Notes under the pieces: model-generated
Seen by the model: only the letters and a program-made list of their open reading frames with translations
Told to the model about the DNA's origin: nothing
Databases searched by the model: none
Made by a program: the position numbers and the translations under genes
Shown here: piece by piece, positions 1-7,302 of the stretch
Layout of the letters: each line of letters opens with the position of its first letter
How positions within the stretch are numbered: the first letter of the stretch is position 1
DNA from: Bdellovibrionaceae bacterium UBA6502
GTDB taxonomy: Bacteria > Bdellovibrionota > Bdellovibrionia > Bdellovibrionales > UBA840
Direction of reading: 5' to 3'
Length of the DNA: 64,000 nucleotides
Assembly: GCA_002436415.1 (NCBI GenBank)
Contig: DJMA01000055.1
Span: forward strand, 1 to 64,000

Positions 1-80
1 TTCTCATACGGCCTCTTTCTCACTCCTTTATCTCTAAATCTCGTCGTCTTTGTTTTGTTTTTGCTGGCGCGGGTGGTTTG

Positions 81-123
81 GGCGGCTTTGCCGCCAATGG
101 CTGTTTGAGGCTTTTGCCTCAAA
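81..123. repeat. Two adjacent GC-rich hairpins
   Basis: Two perfect short inverted repeats stand 8 bases apart. Positions 81-95 form GGCGGC/GCCGCC around a TTT-centred loop, and positions 104-123 form an 8-bp stem (TTTGAGGC/GCCTCAAA) around TTTT. They lie just left of the terminator at 156-191. Neither is followed by a long T run. They could be the 3' end of a transcript entering from the left or REP-like intergenic hairpins. I cannot tell which, because the upstream gene is outside the window. Confidence 0.5.
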
Positions 124-155
124 GGTGCTTTTGGTTTTTTATGGGTAATATTTAG

Positions 156-191
156 GGGGCTTCGTTGAAGATATTGAAGCCCCTTTATTTT
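156..191. terminator. Bidirectional rho-independent terminator
   Basis: GGGGCTTC (156-163) pairs with GAAGCCCC (176-183) and is followed by TTTATTTT. On the minus strand it lies directly after the methyltransferase gene ending at 190, though the T tract there is poorer. It probably ends the methyltransferase transcript and any plus-strand gene from the left. Confidence 0.7.
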
Positions 192-984
192 ATTGTATTG
201 GTTTTTTGAATTTTAGGGTCATTCGATCGCTTTCGCCGATGGCTAGGTATTTGCTACGGTCTTTCTCTTTTAGTCTTAGACTTGGAGGAAGAGTCCATAC
301 ACCGTCTTTGTAGTTGGCTTGATCATTGTAGTTAGCGTTAACTTCTGATTTGGCTACAAACTCAAAGCCCGCTTCTAATACACGATCAATGACATAGTCT
401 TCACGTACATAGCCTTTTTTAGCTTTAGAGTCCTGGCGATAATTAGTATTTGCTCTATGTTGGACAATTCCTAAAACGCCGCCTGGCTTTAAAGCCTTAT
501 AAAATTTAGCCAAAACTTCTTTTAGTTTTTCATCCCCCATCCAACTGTGAATGTTTCTAAAAACTAACACACGATCAACACTGGAGTCTGGGGCAACATC
601 TTCAATAAACTTTGGCGTATCCAAAGTGGTAAAATTCACTTTTCCAAATCGTTCTTTGTCTGATGTAAGAGTTTTGATTTTTTCTAGAAGTTTCGGAGCA
701 TAAGAGCGATCTGAATTTTCAGAAAAAACTGATAAGTACAACTCCCCTTCTTTGCGAAGGTATGGCCCTAAAATTTCAGTATACCAACCACCTCCTGGCG
801 AAACCTCAACTACTTTCATGTTTGGCTCAACACCAAAAAACATTAAAGTTTCTACCGGGTGCCTATACACATTTCTAATGCGATTTTCTTCAGATCGATC
901 TTCCGAATTTACGATAGATCTTAGTTGTACTTCATTTTTCAAATGCTTGTGCTTTTTATGCATTCCAGTACATGAGGTGAACAC
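190..984 (-). CDS. Class I SAM-dependent methyltransferase, probable lipoprotein with out-of-frame signal peptide
   Basis: The protein has a Rossmann methyltransferase fold: a glycine-rich SAM motif (VVEVSPGGGWYTEIL, about residues 58-72), an acidic strand end, and a motif IV/V region with VFRNIHSW followed by LKPGGVLGIVQHR. It resembles the predicted exported methyltransferases of COG4798. Substrate is unknown. The open frame begins at a GTG (984) without a ribosome site. Upstream, AGGAGGA (1034-1040) precedes a TTG at 1028-1030 that opens an AATAAAAAAAAG stretch. If one A of the A8 run (1017-1024) is skipped, the frame joins a classic lipoprotein signal ending FTSC. As printed, the TTG frame hits a stop after five codons. 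Either the base run is slippery or miscounted, or the gene is phase-broken. It stands alone, followed by a terminator. Confidence 0.75.
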   Translation of the reverse strand: MFTSCTGMHKKHKHLKNEVQLRSIVNSEDRSEENRIRNVYRHPVETLMFFGVEPNMKVVEVSPGGGWYTEILGPYLRKEGELYLSVFSENSDRSYAPKLLEKIKTLTSDKERFGKVNFTTLDTPKFIEDVAPDSSVDRVLVFRNIHSWMGDEKLKEVLAKFYKALKPGGVLGIVQHRANTNYRQDSKAKKGYVREDYVIDRVLEAGFEFVAKSEVNANYNDQANYKDGVWTLPPSLRLKEKDRSKYLAIGESDRMTLKFKKPIQ

Positions 985-1016
985 ACCAAATGCACAGATT
1001 AGAAATAAGATTTTAC

Positions 1017-1040
1017 TTTTTTTTATTCAAGAGTCCTCCT
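1017..1040 (-). promoter_or_regulatory. Strong RBS, TTG start and A8 slippery tract ahead of the methyltransferase
   Basis: Read on the minus strand, AGGAGGA, a short spacer, TTG and then eight A residues occur in that order. The RBS and start codon point into a frame that stops at once, while the neighbouring frame encodes a positively charged n-region, a hydrophobic core and a lipobox-like FTSC. A run of seven A residues would join the two. This is direct sequence observation; slippage itself is inference. Confidence 0.6.
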
Positions 1041-1360
1041 AGCTGTTTTTAATATGTTATCAGCTTTTTAATAAGCTAAAAGACTAATTCTAGATTCATA
1101 GTTTTTCATTTAATGAGCATTTCGTTAAAAACATTGTGCAGTGATAGAATGCTCTTGGTGATACATCTACCAAAGAAAACAGCAGATAAAACAATTTAGC
1201 TTAGAGCTTAGATAATAAGAGAGTTAAGTTGAATTTGATTTCCTGACATTCAAAAATAATCAATTCCTAACTTAAAACATGCACGAACACATAATAGCCT
1301 ACATTAAAGTCTCGAAATATTAACTAAATTTAAAATGTGTGAAAAGAGAAGCTTGGTCTT
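1041..1360. other. Intergenic region without recognisable features
   Basis: About 320 bases of AT-rich sequence between two minus-strand genes. It must hold the methyltransferase promoter, but I see no convincing -35/-10 pair, no hairpin terminator for the gene ending at 1361, and no small ORF with a ribosome site. Confidence 0.4.
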
Positions 1361-1741
1361 TTAATCGCAAATTTGCTCAATCACCTTGAGAATTGGCCAG
1401 GTAAAATTAGGATAGGATAAGTTTCCAGTTGCAACTAGAAAGCTTTTTTTAGCCTTAGCTTCTAGATCTCTACAAACTAAATGTTTGGATTGCTTTAAAT
1501 CGGCTCGATCTAAAATTAAAAGAGCACTTGAATAAGCTAGATAATCAATATTGGCATTGTCCACTTTGGCTTTAATTAATTTATTTCTGTAACTCTCTAG
1601 CGCAGGCATGGAATCTATTGAAACTTTTTTTAAAACTCCAGATTTAAGCAATCTCTCGGTCTCGTTCATAAAATCAAGTTCATTTGCGAAAGCAATATTT
1701 GTGAAAAGAATAAGAAGAAAACTCAAAGATGCAAATTTCAT
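1361..1741 (-). CDS. Small exported protein, paralogue of its upstream neighbour
   Basis: 126 residues with a clear Sec signal peptide (lysine, hydrophobic FLLILFTNIAFA, cut after AFA). I do not recognise a family. The mature part aligns by eye with the 124-residue protein encoded immediately upstream: both have an LxKAK segment, then YLAYSS versus FLAFAS, a conserved Cys-Arg (CRDL/CRGL), a YP motif and an aromatic-Pro segment ending IC near the C-terminus. The conserved pair of cysteines could form a disulfide in the periplasm. It is the last gene of a three-gene minus-strand run headed by a transglycosylase-like protein, with 8 bases to its neighbour, so co-expression is likely. Confidence 0.7.
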   Translation of the reverse strand: MKFASLSFLLILFTNIAFANELDFMNETERLLKSGVLKKVSIDSMPALESYRNKLIKAKVDNANIDYLAYSSALLILDRADLKQSKHLVCRDLEAKAKKSFLVATGNLSYPNFTWPILKVIEQICD

Positions 1742-1749
1742 GATTAATC

Positions 1750-2124
1750 CTAGTTTTTACAAATTAAATCCACGAAAGCGATGGTTGGATAAAGATAGCG
1801 TGGTGCCGATGCTACACCTCTACGTGGGTAATAGCCTTCTTCCATTTTTTGATATAAGCCTCTACATCGACTTGCATTTAAGGAACTCGCTTTTGTTCCG
1901 TGAAATACATCTTTCATAGAAGCAAAAGCCAAAAACTTAACCGGATCATTTGGATCTTTTGCCTTTAATAAGCCCTGGTAGAACTGGTCAAAGGCCTTTC
2001 TTCTCTGCTTCAAACTTTTGATTTTACTAATTTTAACGTATGTTGAGTTTAAACTCTCAATACTCATTGCAAAAATCGGTTGCGTAAATAAAGAGATTAA
2101 AAATACGATTAGTAGTCGCTGCAT
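1750..2124 (-). CDS. Small exported protein, paralogue of its downstream neighbour
   Basis: 124 residues with a signal peptide (MQRLLIVFLISLFTQPIFA). No known family. It shares with the protein at 1361-1741 a similar length, a YLAY/FLAF-like segment, a Cys-Arg pair and a C-terminal Cys two or three residues from the end, so the two look like an old tandem duplication. Its start overlaps the end of the transglycosylase-like gene by 16 bases, which suggests translational coupling. A periplasmic partner or inhibitor of that enzyme is possible, but this is inference from position only. Confidence 0.7.
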   Translation of the reverse strand: MQRLLIVFLISLFTQPIFAMSIESLNSTYVKISKIKSLKQRRKAFDQFYQGLLKAKDPNDPVKFLAFASMKDVFHGTKASSLNASRCRGLYQKMEEGYYPRRGVASAPRYLYPTIAFVDLICKN

Positions 2125-4427
2125 TGCATACCACCTTGATTCATATTTAAAGCACTGGACTTAATTGCACCCAAATAGTCACCGCGCCCTTTTAAGTACT
2201 TTTCTTTTGATTTTACTGATGCTTCCCAAGCAGACTTACCATTAATTTTATCGAAGTCTTTAGAAACCTTCATTTGAAACTCTTGGAAACTAAGAGTCTG
2301 ACCTCTTTTTTCTGTCGCTTGATAACCAGCCACTGAAGTTTTTGCGGTATGGGAAATTTTATTTACCAAACCAATCGCTTTGTCTGAACCTAAAGAAACT
2401 CCTTTTGCTTTCAAGTACTTTAAGTAACTACACATTTCCATGGAAGCCACTCCAGGTCCAGCATTGTAACCAAGCATTGCAAAAGTTTCTCCAACTTTTC
2501 GGATTTTTTGTGGACTTTGTTTTTTCATTAACTCAGTCAGCTCAGAGCAGTTCTTAGCCGCGTGATTGAAATATCGACCACTAAGAGTTTTCAAGTAGGC
2601 CGCTCCAATAAAAATCTGTTTCGCAGCTGGATCAGCAAAGAACTCACTTTTATTAGATCTAGGCGGCTTTGTTCCCACCTCTGTCAACTGACACTTAAAA
2701 CGATCGGAAGTGGTTTTCTTATTTTTAACTATGCTAGCCTTCATAGAATCAAGAAGATTTACAAATTGCCCTTGATCGTAACGACAAGGTTCACTAGCCT
2801 GCTTTGGATCATCGTTCTTAGCAAAATCATATCTTCTCGCATCAGAGATCACATCTTTTATTGCACTGGTAGTTAATTGAGAAATACCTGTACTAGGATC
2901 TCCCGAGTTCAAAATATTTAGGTTTAGGCGAGACTCATGACTAAATACGGTGTAAATCATATTCAAATCAACATCCAAACATTTTGAAGCTTGCTTTAGC
3001 TTATTATAAATCGCCGCATGAACCTGTTCAGAATAACATTTACCACCTGGGTAGTTGTCACTCTTCTGTCCTAACTCACATCTACCTTTATCAAATAGAG
3101 CGATTTCATTATTAGGCATAACATCGCCAGACTTTTTTAAAGATTCGCCAATACAAGCATGAAGCCTAGCATCCTCTTCGTTATTAATGCAGGCTTCTTC
3201 ATCTTTGTAAGCTTCATGATAATACTTGCTCGCAGGCTCTGGTAAACAGGCATCTATTGTAGATTTATCTCTGTCTTTCAAAGGCTTTCTTTGCTTTAAC
3301 ACATCACAGATTGCGCAGTTACCACCTTCTGTTTCAGCCCACTCTTTAGGGTTCATACAACGGCTTTTCGAAGCAACCGGTGTCTGAGGGTCTTTCACAA
3401 TTTCTTCCGGCAGTGAACTTGGTCTTTTTACCTTCCCTACATCTACTGTCGGAGACTTTCGTTTGCTAGGACGCATCTCAGGTTGCTTGGGAGAAGGGAT
3501 ATTTACCGTTACAGGAGGTGTTGGTTCCTCTGCAGGACAAATTTTAATTTCTAAGATCTCACAGAGGAACTCTGTTTTTACCACAGACTCTTCTTCTTGC
3601 TTTGGATTTCTAACTCCACCATCATTCGTTAAAAGCTTAATTTCAACCCCTGGTTTTTGCGCGTACTTTATTTGATCCACACAATTTTCACCAATTTCAG
3701 CTCTAGCTTTTAACATAGTTTTCTCTCTACACTGAGCCGCACTTCGATAGCCTTGGTTGTTGCTAGAACATTTCAAGTAAGATTCTACATAAGGTAAACA
3801 ACCTCCAGATGGAACCATAAACAATCCATCCTCTGGTTTAGCCGTTTCAATTGTTGATGCACTTACAGGAACATAGTCAGAGTCACTGGACCCTGAACTG
3901 CCTGAACTACTTGAGCTCACTCCACCACTAGAAGAACTTCTAGAAGAAGAACGACTGGATTTCGAACTAGATCTAGAAGAACTGGTTCGATACACTTTAC
4001 CTTTATTTAGCGACTGCATTCGATAACGATCGTAGGCACAAGGAATTCTAGGCATATACCAAGAGGCTGTTGCAAAGGAATTCATAAAACAACCCGTTTG
4101 ATTGGATGAGTTTCTAGTCATTGGATTGTTGTTCCAATATTGGTAATACGGAATTGACACTCCTAAACCAGGAACTCCCCAACTAGCTCCGTAAGCCCCT
4201 AATTGCATGCCACCAAAAGGATTGGTCTCTTGGCAGTAGGCTTTAATTTGCAAACCTTCACACATATAGTTTTCAGGTAAAAGCATAGATTGTGAAGATG
4301 CTGGCTGGTATTGAGAGTTACGATAAGACGCATACAATGCCGCTAATGGATACACCTGTGCCTGTGACACAAAAGGTGCTGTTACCAGTAAACTAAAGAT
4401 GAAAAATTTAATATACCTACTCATCAT
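2109..4427 (-). CDS. Exported lytic transglycosylase-like (SLT fold) protein
   Basis: 772 residues. A signal peptide (residues 1-24, ending SQA-Q) is followed by a Tyr/Asn-rich segment, a serine/arginine low-complexity linker (about 148-184), a Cys-rich middle (about 205-470) and a C-terminal SLT-type domain. The SLT signature is visible as FSHESRLNLN with Glu498 in the catalytic position, then GDPSTGISQLT and the later MLGYNAGPG motif. Enzymes of this fold cleave the MurNAc-GlcNAc bond of peptidoglycan. The many paired cysteines and the long N-terminal extension are unusual for housekeeping transglycosylases and suggest an extracellular or periplasmic substrate-targeting role. It heads an operon with two small exported paralogues. 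Whether it cuts self or foreign wall cannot be read from sequence. Confidence 0.8.
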   Translation of the reverse strand: MMSRYIKFFIFSLLVTAPFVSQAQVYPLAALYASYRNSQYQPASSQSMLLPENYMCEGLQIKAYCQETNPFGGMQLGAYGASWGVPGLGVSIPYYQYWNNNPMTRNSSNQTGCFMNSFATASWYMPRIPCAYDRYRMQSLNKGKVYRTSSSRSSSKSSRSSSRSSSSGGVSSSSSGSSGSSDSDYVPVSASTIETAKPEDGLFMVPSGGCLPYVESYLKCSSNNQGYRSAAQCREKTMLKARAEIGENCVDQIKYAQKPGVEIKLLTNDGGVRNPKQEEESVVKTEFLCEILEIKICPAEEPTPPVTVNIPSPKQPEMRPSKRKSPTVDVGKVKRPSSLPEEIVKDPQTPVASKSRCMNPKEWAETEGGNCAICDVLKQRKPLKDRDKSTIDACLPEPASKYYHEAYKDEEACINNEEDARLHACIGESLKKSGDVMPNNEIALFDKGRCELGQKSDNYPGGKCYSEQVHAAIYNKLKQASKCLDVDLNMIYTVFSHESRLNLNILNSGDPSTGISQLTTSAIKDVISDARRYDFAKNDDPKQASEPCRYDQGQFVNLLDSMKASIVKNKKTTSDRFKCQLTEVGTKPPRSNKSEFFADPAAKQIFIGAAYLKTLSGRYFNHAAKNCSELTELMKKQSPQKIRKVGETFAMLGYNAGPGVASMEMCSYLKYLKAKGVSLGSDKAIGLVNKISHTAKTSVAGYQATEKRGQTLSFQEFQMKVSKDFDKINGKSAWEASVKSKEKYLKGRGDYLGAIKSSALNMNQGGMQCSDY

Positions 4428-4659
4428 GTTTCTCTATCGGGTAAGACTTGAGCAAGACTTAGTCTCCGCTCAGAAAACTAGACCTTTGCCTACAGATCTC
4501 CCCCATTTTGGTACTTTGCTCAGGAATAATCCTTGAACCACAAACACTGAAAGCTGCTCCACTACCCCACATTTTTAGATAGAGACATAAATATTCATTA
4601 GGAATTTCTAGTATGTAAGACCTTGGCAAAATTGCGCAGCTTACTTTTCAATTTAGAGA

Positions 4660-7170
4660 CTAGGCACTGCGACGATCAAAGCCAGGAATTTGATAGGCGT
4701 AGATCCATTTTTCATAACCCGGCGACCAAACATAAGTGGTTCGAGTGATATTGCCACCCAGAAGCATCTCTTGAACCTGTTCAACACTATAAGGCCCCAC
4801 CGGGTCACCTTCACCAATATTTAGATACCAATGTTTTTCCAAAGCCTCTTCGCGAACCGCAGGTGGAGGTACAGGAATATTAATTTCTGGCATTTCTTTA
4901 CGACGATTTACTCCCGGAATATTGGCCACATAAATGCTTTGTGCATCTCCGTTTTTAAAAGCCAATGTAGTTGTCGGCTGCACCTGACCATGAGCCACCT
5001 TCAATGCAATTTCCGAAACACTATAAGGCCCTAAGGGCGCTCCCAAACTATCCACTAAGTACCAATCTTTGGGCTCTTTTTGGATTTGTGGTTTACTCGC
5101 CAAGGGTGAAGCTTGTGGAACAGCCTGCCTATGCTCAGCCATAGGCGGAACTTGCACTTGTTGATCCAACACAGGAAAAGCTTGCGCTGAATGGCTTGGC
5201 ACTTCCGAATATGCTTTCTCTACCTGAGCCTTCGAATCTAAATCCGAACTTGTGGCAACGGAATCTCCAGAAGAACTAATACTCACCTTCTCTTCGTCGT
5301 CCATCTCTACCGACTTCATACTTTCAATAAATTCAATCTGATCCTCTGATAAATCAGTAACTAACTTGTCTTCTTCCATATAACCAATCACTTGATGAAC
5401 ATACACATCGTTGGATTTACCTTTGGCCTTAATAGCAATGGCTGGCCCAGCAACGATACCTTTTTCCTTAACCAAAGCGTAGGTCTCAGCGCTAATTAAA
5501 ATATCGGAAGAAACAGCTTTATTCGCCCCTTCTATTCTTGAAGCTTGATTTACTGTATCACCAATGATTGTGTACTCTAAACGCTCTTCTGAACCAATAT
5601 TACCAGCAAGTACCTCTCCACTATGAAGACCTATGCCCACTCCCAATTTAGGTTTTCCCTCGGAAGACTTTTCTTTATTAAATTTATTCATAAATTCGCG
5701 CATTTCTAAACAGGCACGAACCGCATTATAACTGTCTTCCGCTTTCACTTCTGGAACTCCCCAAACAGCCATAATCGCATCACCGATGTATTTATCGACA
5801 ACACCTTCCCATTTAAAAATAATTCGAACCATCTCGGTCATATATTCATTCAACATGGCAACCACTTCGTCTGGACTCATGTTTTCACTCATTGCTGTGA
5901 AACCACGAATGTCACTAAAAAATACAGTTGCTTGCTTTCTCTCTCCACCTAGTTTTATTTCACCAGACAAAAGCTTTTGCGCAACCTCTTTACTGTGAAA
6001 CTTACCGAAGGCAGTTTTGATTTTATCTCTCTCTTTTAATCCACTAGCCATATCGCTAAAGGCCTCGCTTAATGCACCAATTTCATCAGTACTAGAGGCT
6101 TGTAAGCGAACATCAAAGTTTCCTTGCACAATTTGTTCTGTCGCAGCAAATAGACTTTTAATTGGCTGAGTGATAGAACTACTAAAGCCGTAGTTAACAA
6201 AAAACGCCAAACAAACAATTATGATCATTACCCATAGGGAACGTACCTGCACTCGAGTAATGGTAGCCAGGGCACGTTGCTTGGATATTTCTGAAACCAC
6301 ACCCAAACCGGCAACACCAATGCGTTTGTAGGCACCTAAATACTCTTCATCATAATCACCAATGTATTCCATTTGATGGTTTGAGGATTTAGAACTTAAC
6401 ATCTTATCGACAATGGGAAGGTCTGAAAAATCGGTCAACTGCATCATAAAGGAAAGATACTCTTTTTTAGAATGAGCTAATAAAATTCCTTCCGGGCTAA
6501 CTAAATAACTACTTACAAAACTTTTCTTAGGAAAAATTCTCAAAATACTAGAATGGCGAAGCTCGGCTCTAAAAATCCAGCGATCTTTATAAACATGTTC
6601 TTTACTGGCCTTCTTTACCTGCTCCTCTTTATCCTTTCTACTCATAAAACTTAAAGTATAAAAAGGTTTTTCTGTATAAGGTGCAGAGTTGATCACCAAA
6701 AACTCATCCGGCTTTTGGTACTGATCTATGAATACTTTATTTTCGGGAGCCTTTAGAAGTTTATCTTTGTCCACAGAAAACTCGGAAACAGCGGTTTCCG
6801 AAAAACTTTTTATGATTAACTTTGGTGCCCCTTTTTCATCAATCAAATAGGCATAAAAACTCACCAAGTCTTCGTTACCATCAATTGTATTTTGAATGGC
6901 CCTTCTCGCCTCATCAATGTTGGAGCTATTCGTGGCAAACTGCGCCATTAACTTCATGGTTTGTGACGAGCTCTGAAAAGCAGAATACACTCGATCACTT
7001 AAGTTGTTTGCTGAATCTTTGTTATTTTCTTGAGCCCTTGTAATGGACTCGTCTTTGAATAGATCTGTAGCGATAAATACAACAGTAGAAATGGCTCCGA
7101 TAATAATCAGAGACACCACCAAAATCATCTTGGCTGCAATTCCAAAACTGTAGTTCAATCGCTTTTTCAC
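4660..7170 (-). CDS. Membrane adenylate cyclase (class III) with HAMP and two C-terminal GYF_2-like domains
   Basis: 836 residues. One transmembrane helix near residues 14-37, a periplasmic sensor domain (about 40-305, dCache-like by layout), a second helix (about 312-333), HAMP, then a class III cyclase domain. Metal ligands are seen in FFSDIRGFT and in YIGDAIMAVWG. The lysine in VVDKYIGD and the Asp in IIGDTVNQASR fit ATP rather than GTP. The transition-state Asn and Arg are present in VNQASRIEG. A Ser-rich linker leads to two tandem modules of about 50 residues, each starting WYL and containing GPYSV, typical of GYF_2 domains that bind peptides. Start is GTG at 7170; the ribosome site is weak. 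It is divergent from the FecR-type gene at 7303. A signal-sensing cAMP synthase with protein-docking modules is the best reading. Confidence 0.88.
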   Translation of the reverse strand: MKKRLNYSFGIAAKMILVVSLIIIGAISTVVFIATDLFKDESITRAQENNKDSANNLSDRVYSAFQSSSQTMKLMAQFATNSSNIDEARRAIQNTIDGNEDLVSFYAYLIDEKGAPKLIIKSFSETAVSEFSVDKDKLLKAPENKVFIDQYQKPDEFLVINSAPYTEKPFYTLSFMSRKDKEEQVKKASKEHVYKDRWIFRAELRHSSILRIFPKKSFVSSYLVSPEGILLAHSKKEYLSFMMQLTDFSDLPIVDKMLSSKSSNHQMEYIGDYDEEYLGAYKRIGVAGLGVVSEISKQRALATITRVQVRSLWVMIIIVCLAFFVNYGFSSSITQPIKSLFAATEQIVQGNFDVRLQASSTDEIGALSEAFSDMASGLKERDKIKTAFGKFHSKEVAQKLLSGEIKLGGERKQATVFFSDIRGFTAMSENMSPDEVVAMLNEYMTEMVRIIFKWEGVVDKYIGDAIMAVWGVPEVKAEDSYNAVRACLEMREFMNKFNKEKSSEGKPKLGVGIGLHSGEVLAGNIGSEERLEYTIIGDTVNQASRIEGANKAVSSDILISAETYALVKEKGIVAGPAIAIKAKGKSNDVYVHQVIGYMEEDKLVTDLSEDQIEFIESMKSVEMDDEEKVSISSSGDSVATSSDLDSKAQVEKAYSEVPSHSAQAFPVLDQQVQVPPMAEHRQAVPQASPLASKPQIQKEPKDWYLVDSLGAPLGPYSVSEIALKVAHGQVQPTTTLAFKNGDAQSIYVANIPGVNRRKEMPEINIPVPPPAVREEALEKHWYLNIGEGDPVGPYSVEQVQEMLLGGNITRTTYVWSPGYEKWIYAYQIPGFDRRSA

Positions 7171-7302
7171 GATCTACTTTTCGGCTCACATTGGATTTGT
7201 CTAAAGTAAGAAACAAAAAAACCGAAAAGAATTAGAGGATTTACTAGCTTCCAAGCTAGACCTTTGACTTGCTTTTTAAATTAAACAACCTTGAGGTACA
7301 CA

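Noticed and set aside
7022..7216. Minus-strand frame overlapping the cyclase start
   Set aside because: It is a shadow of the cyclase N-terminus in another frame; no domain or ribosome site.
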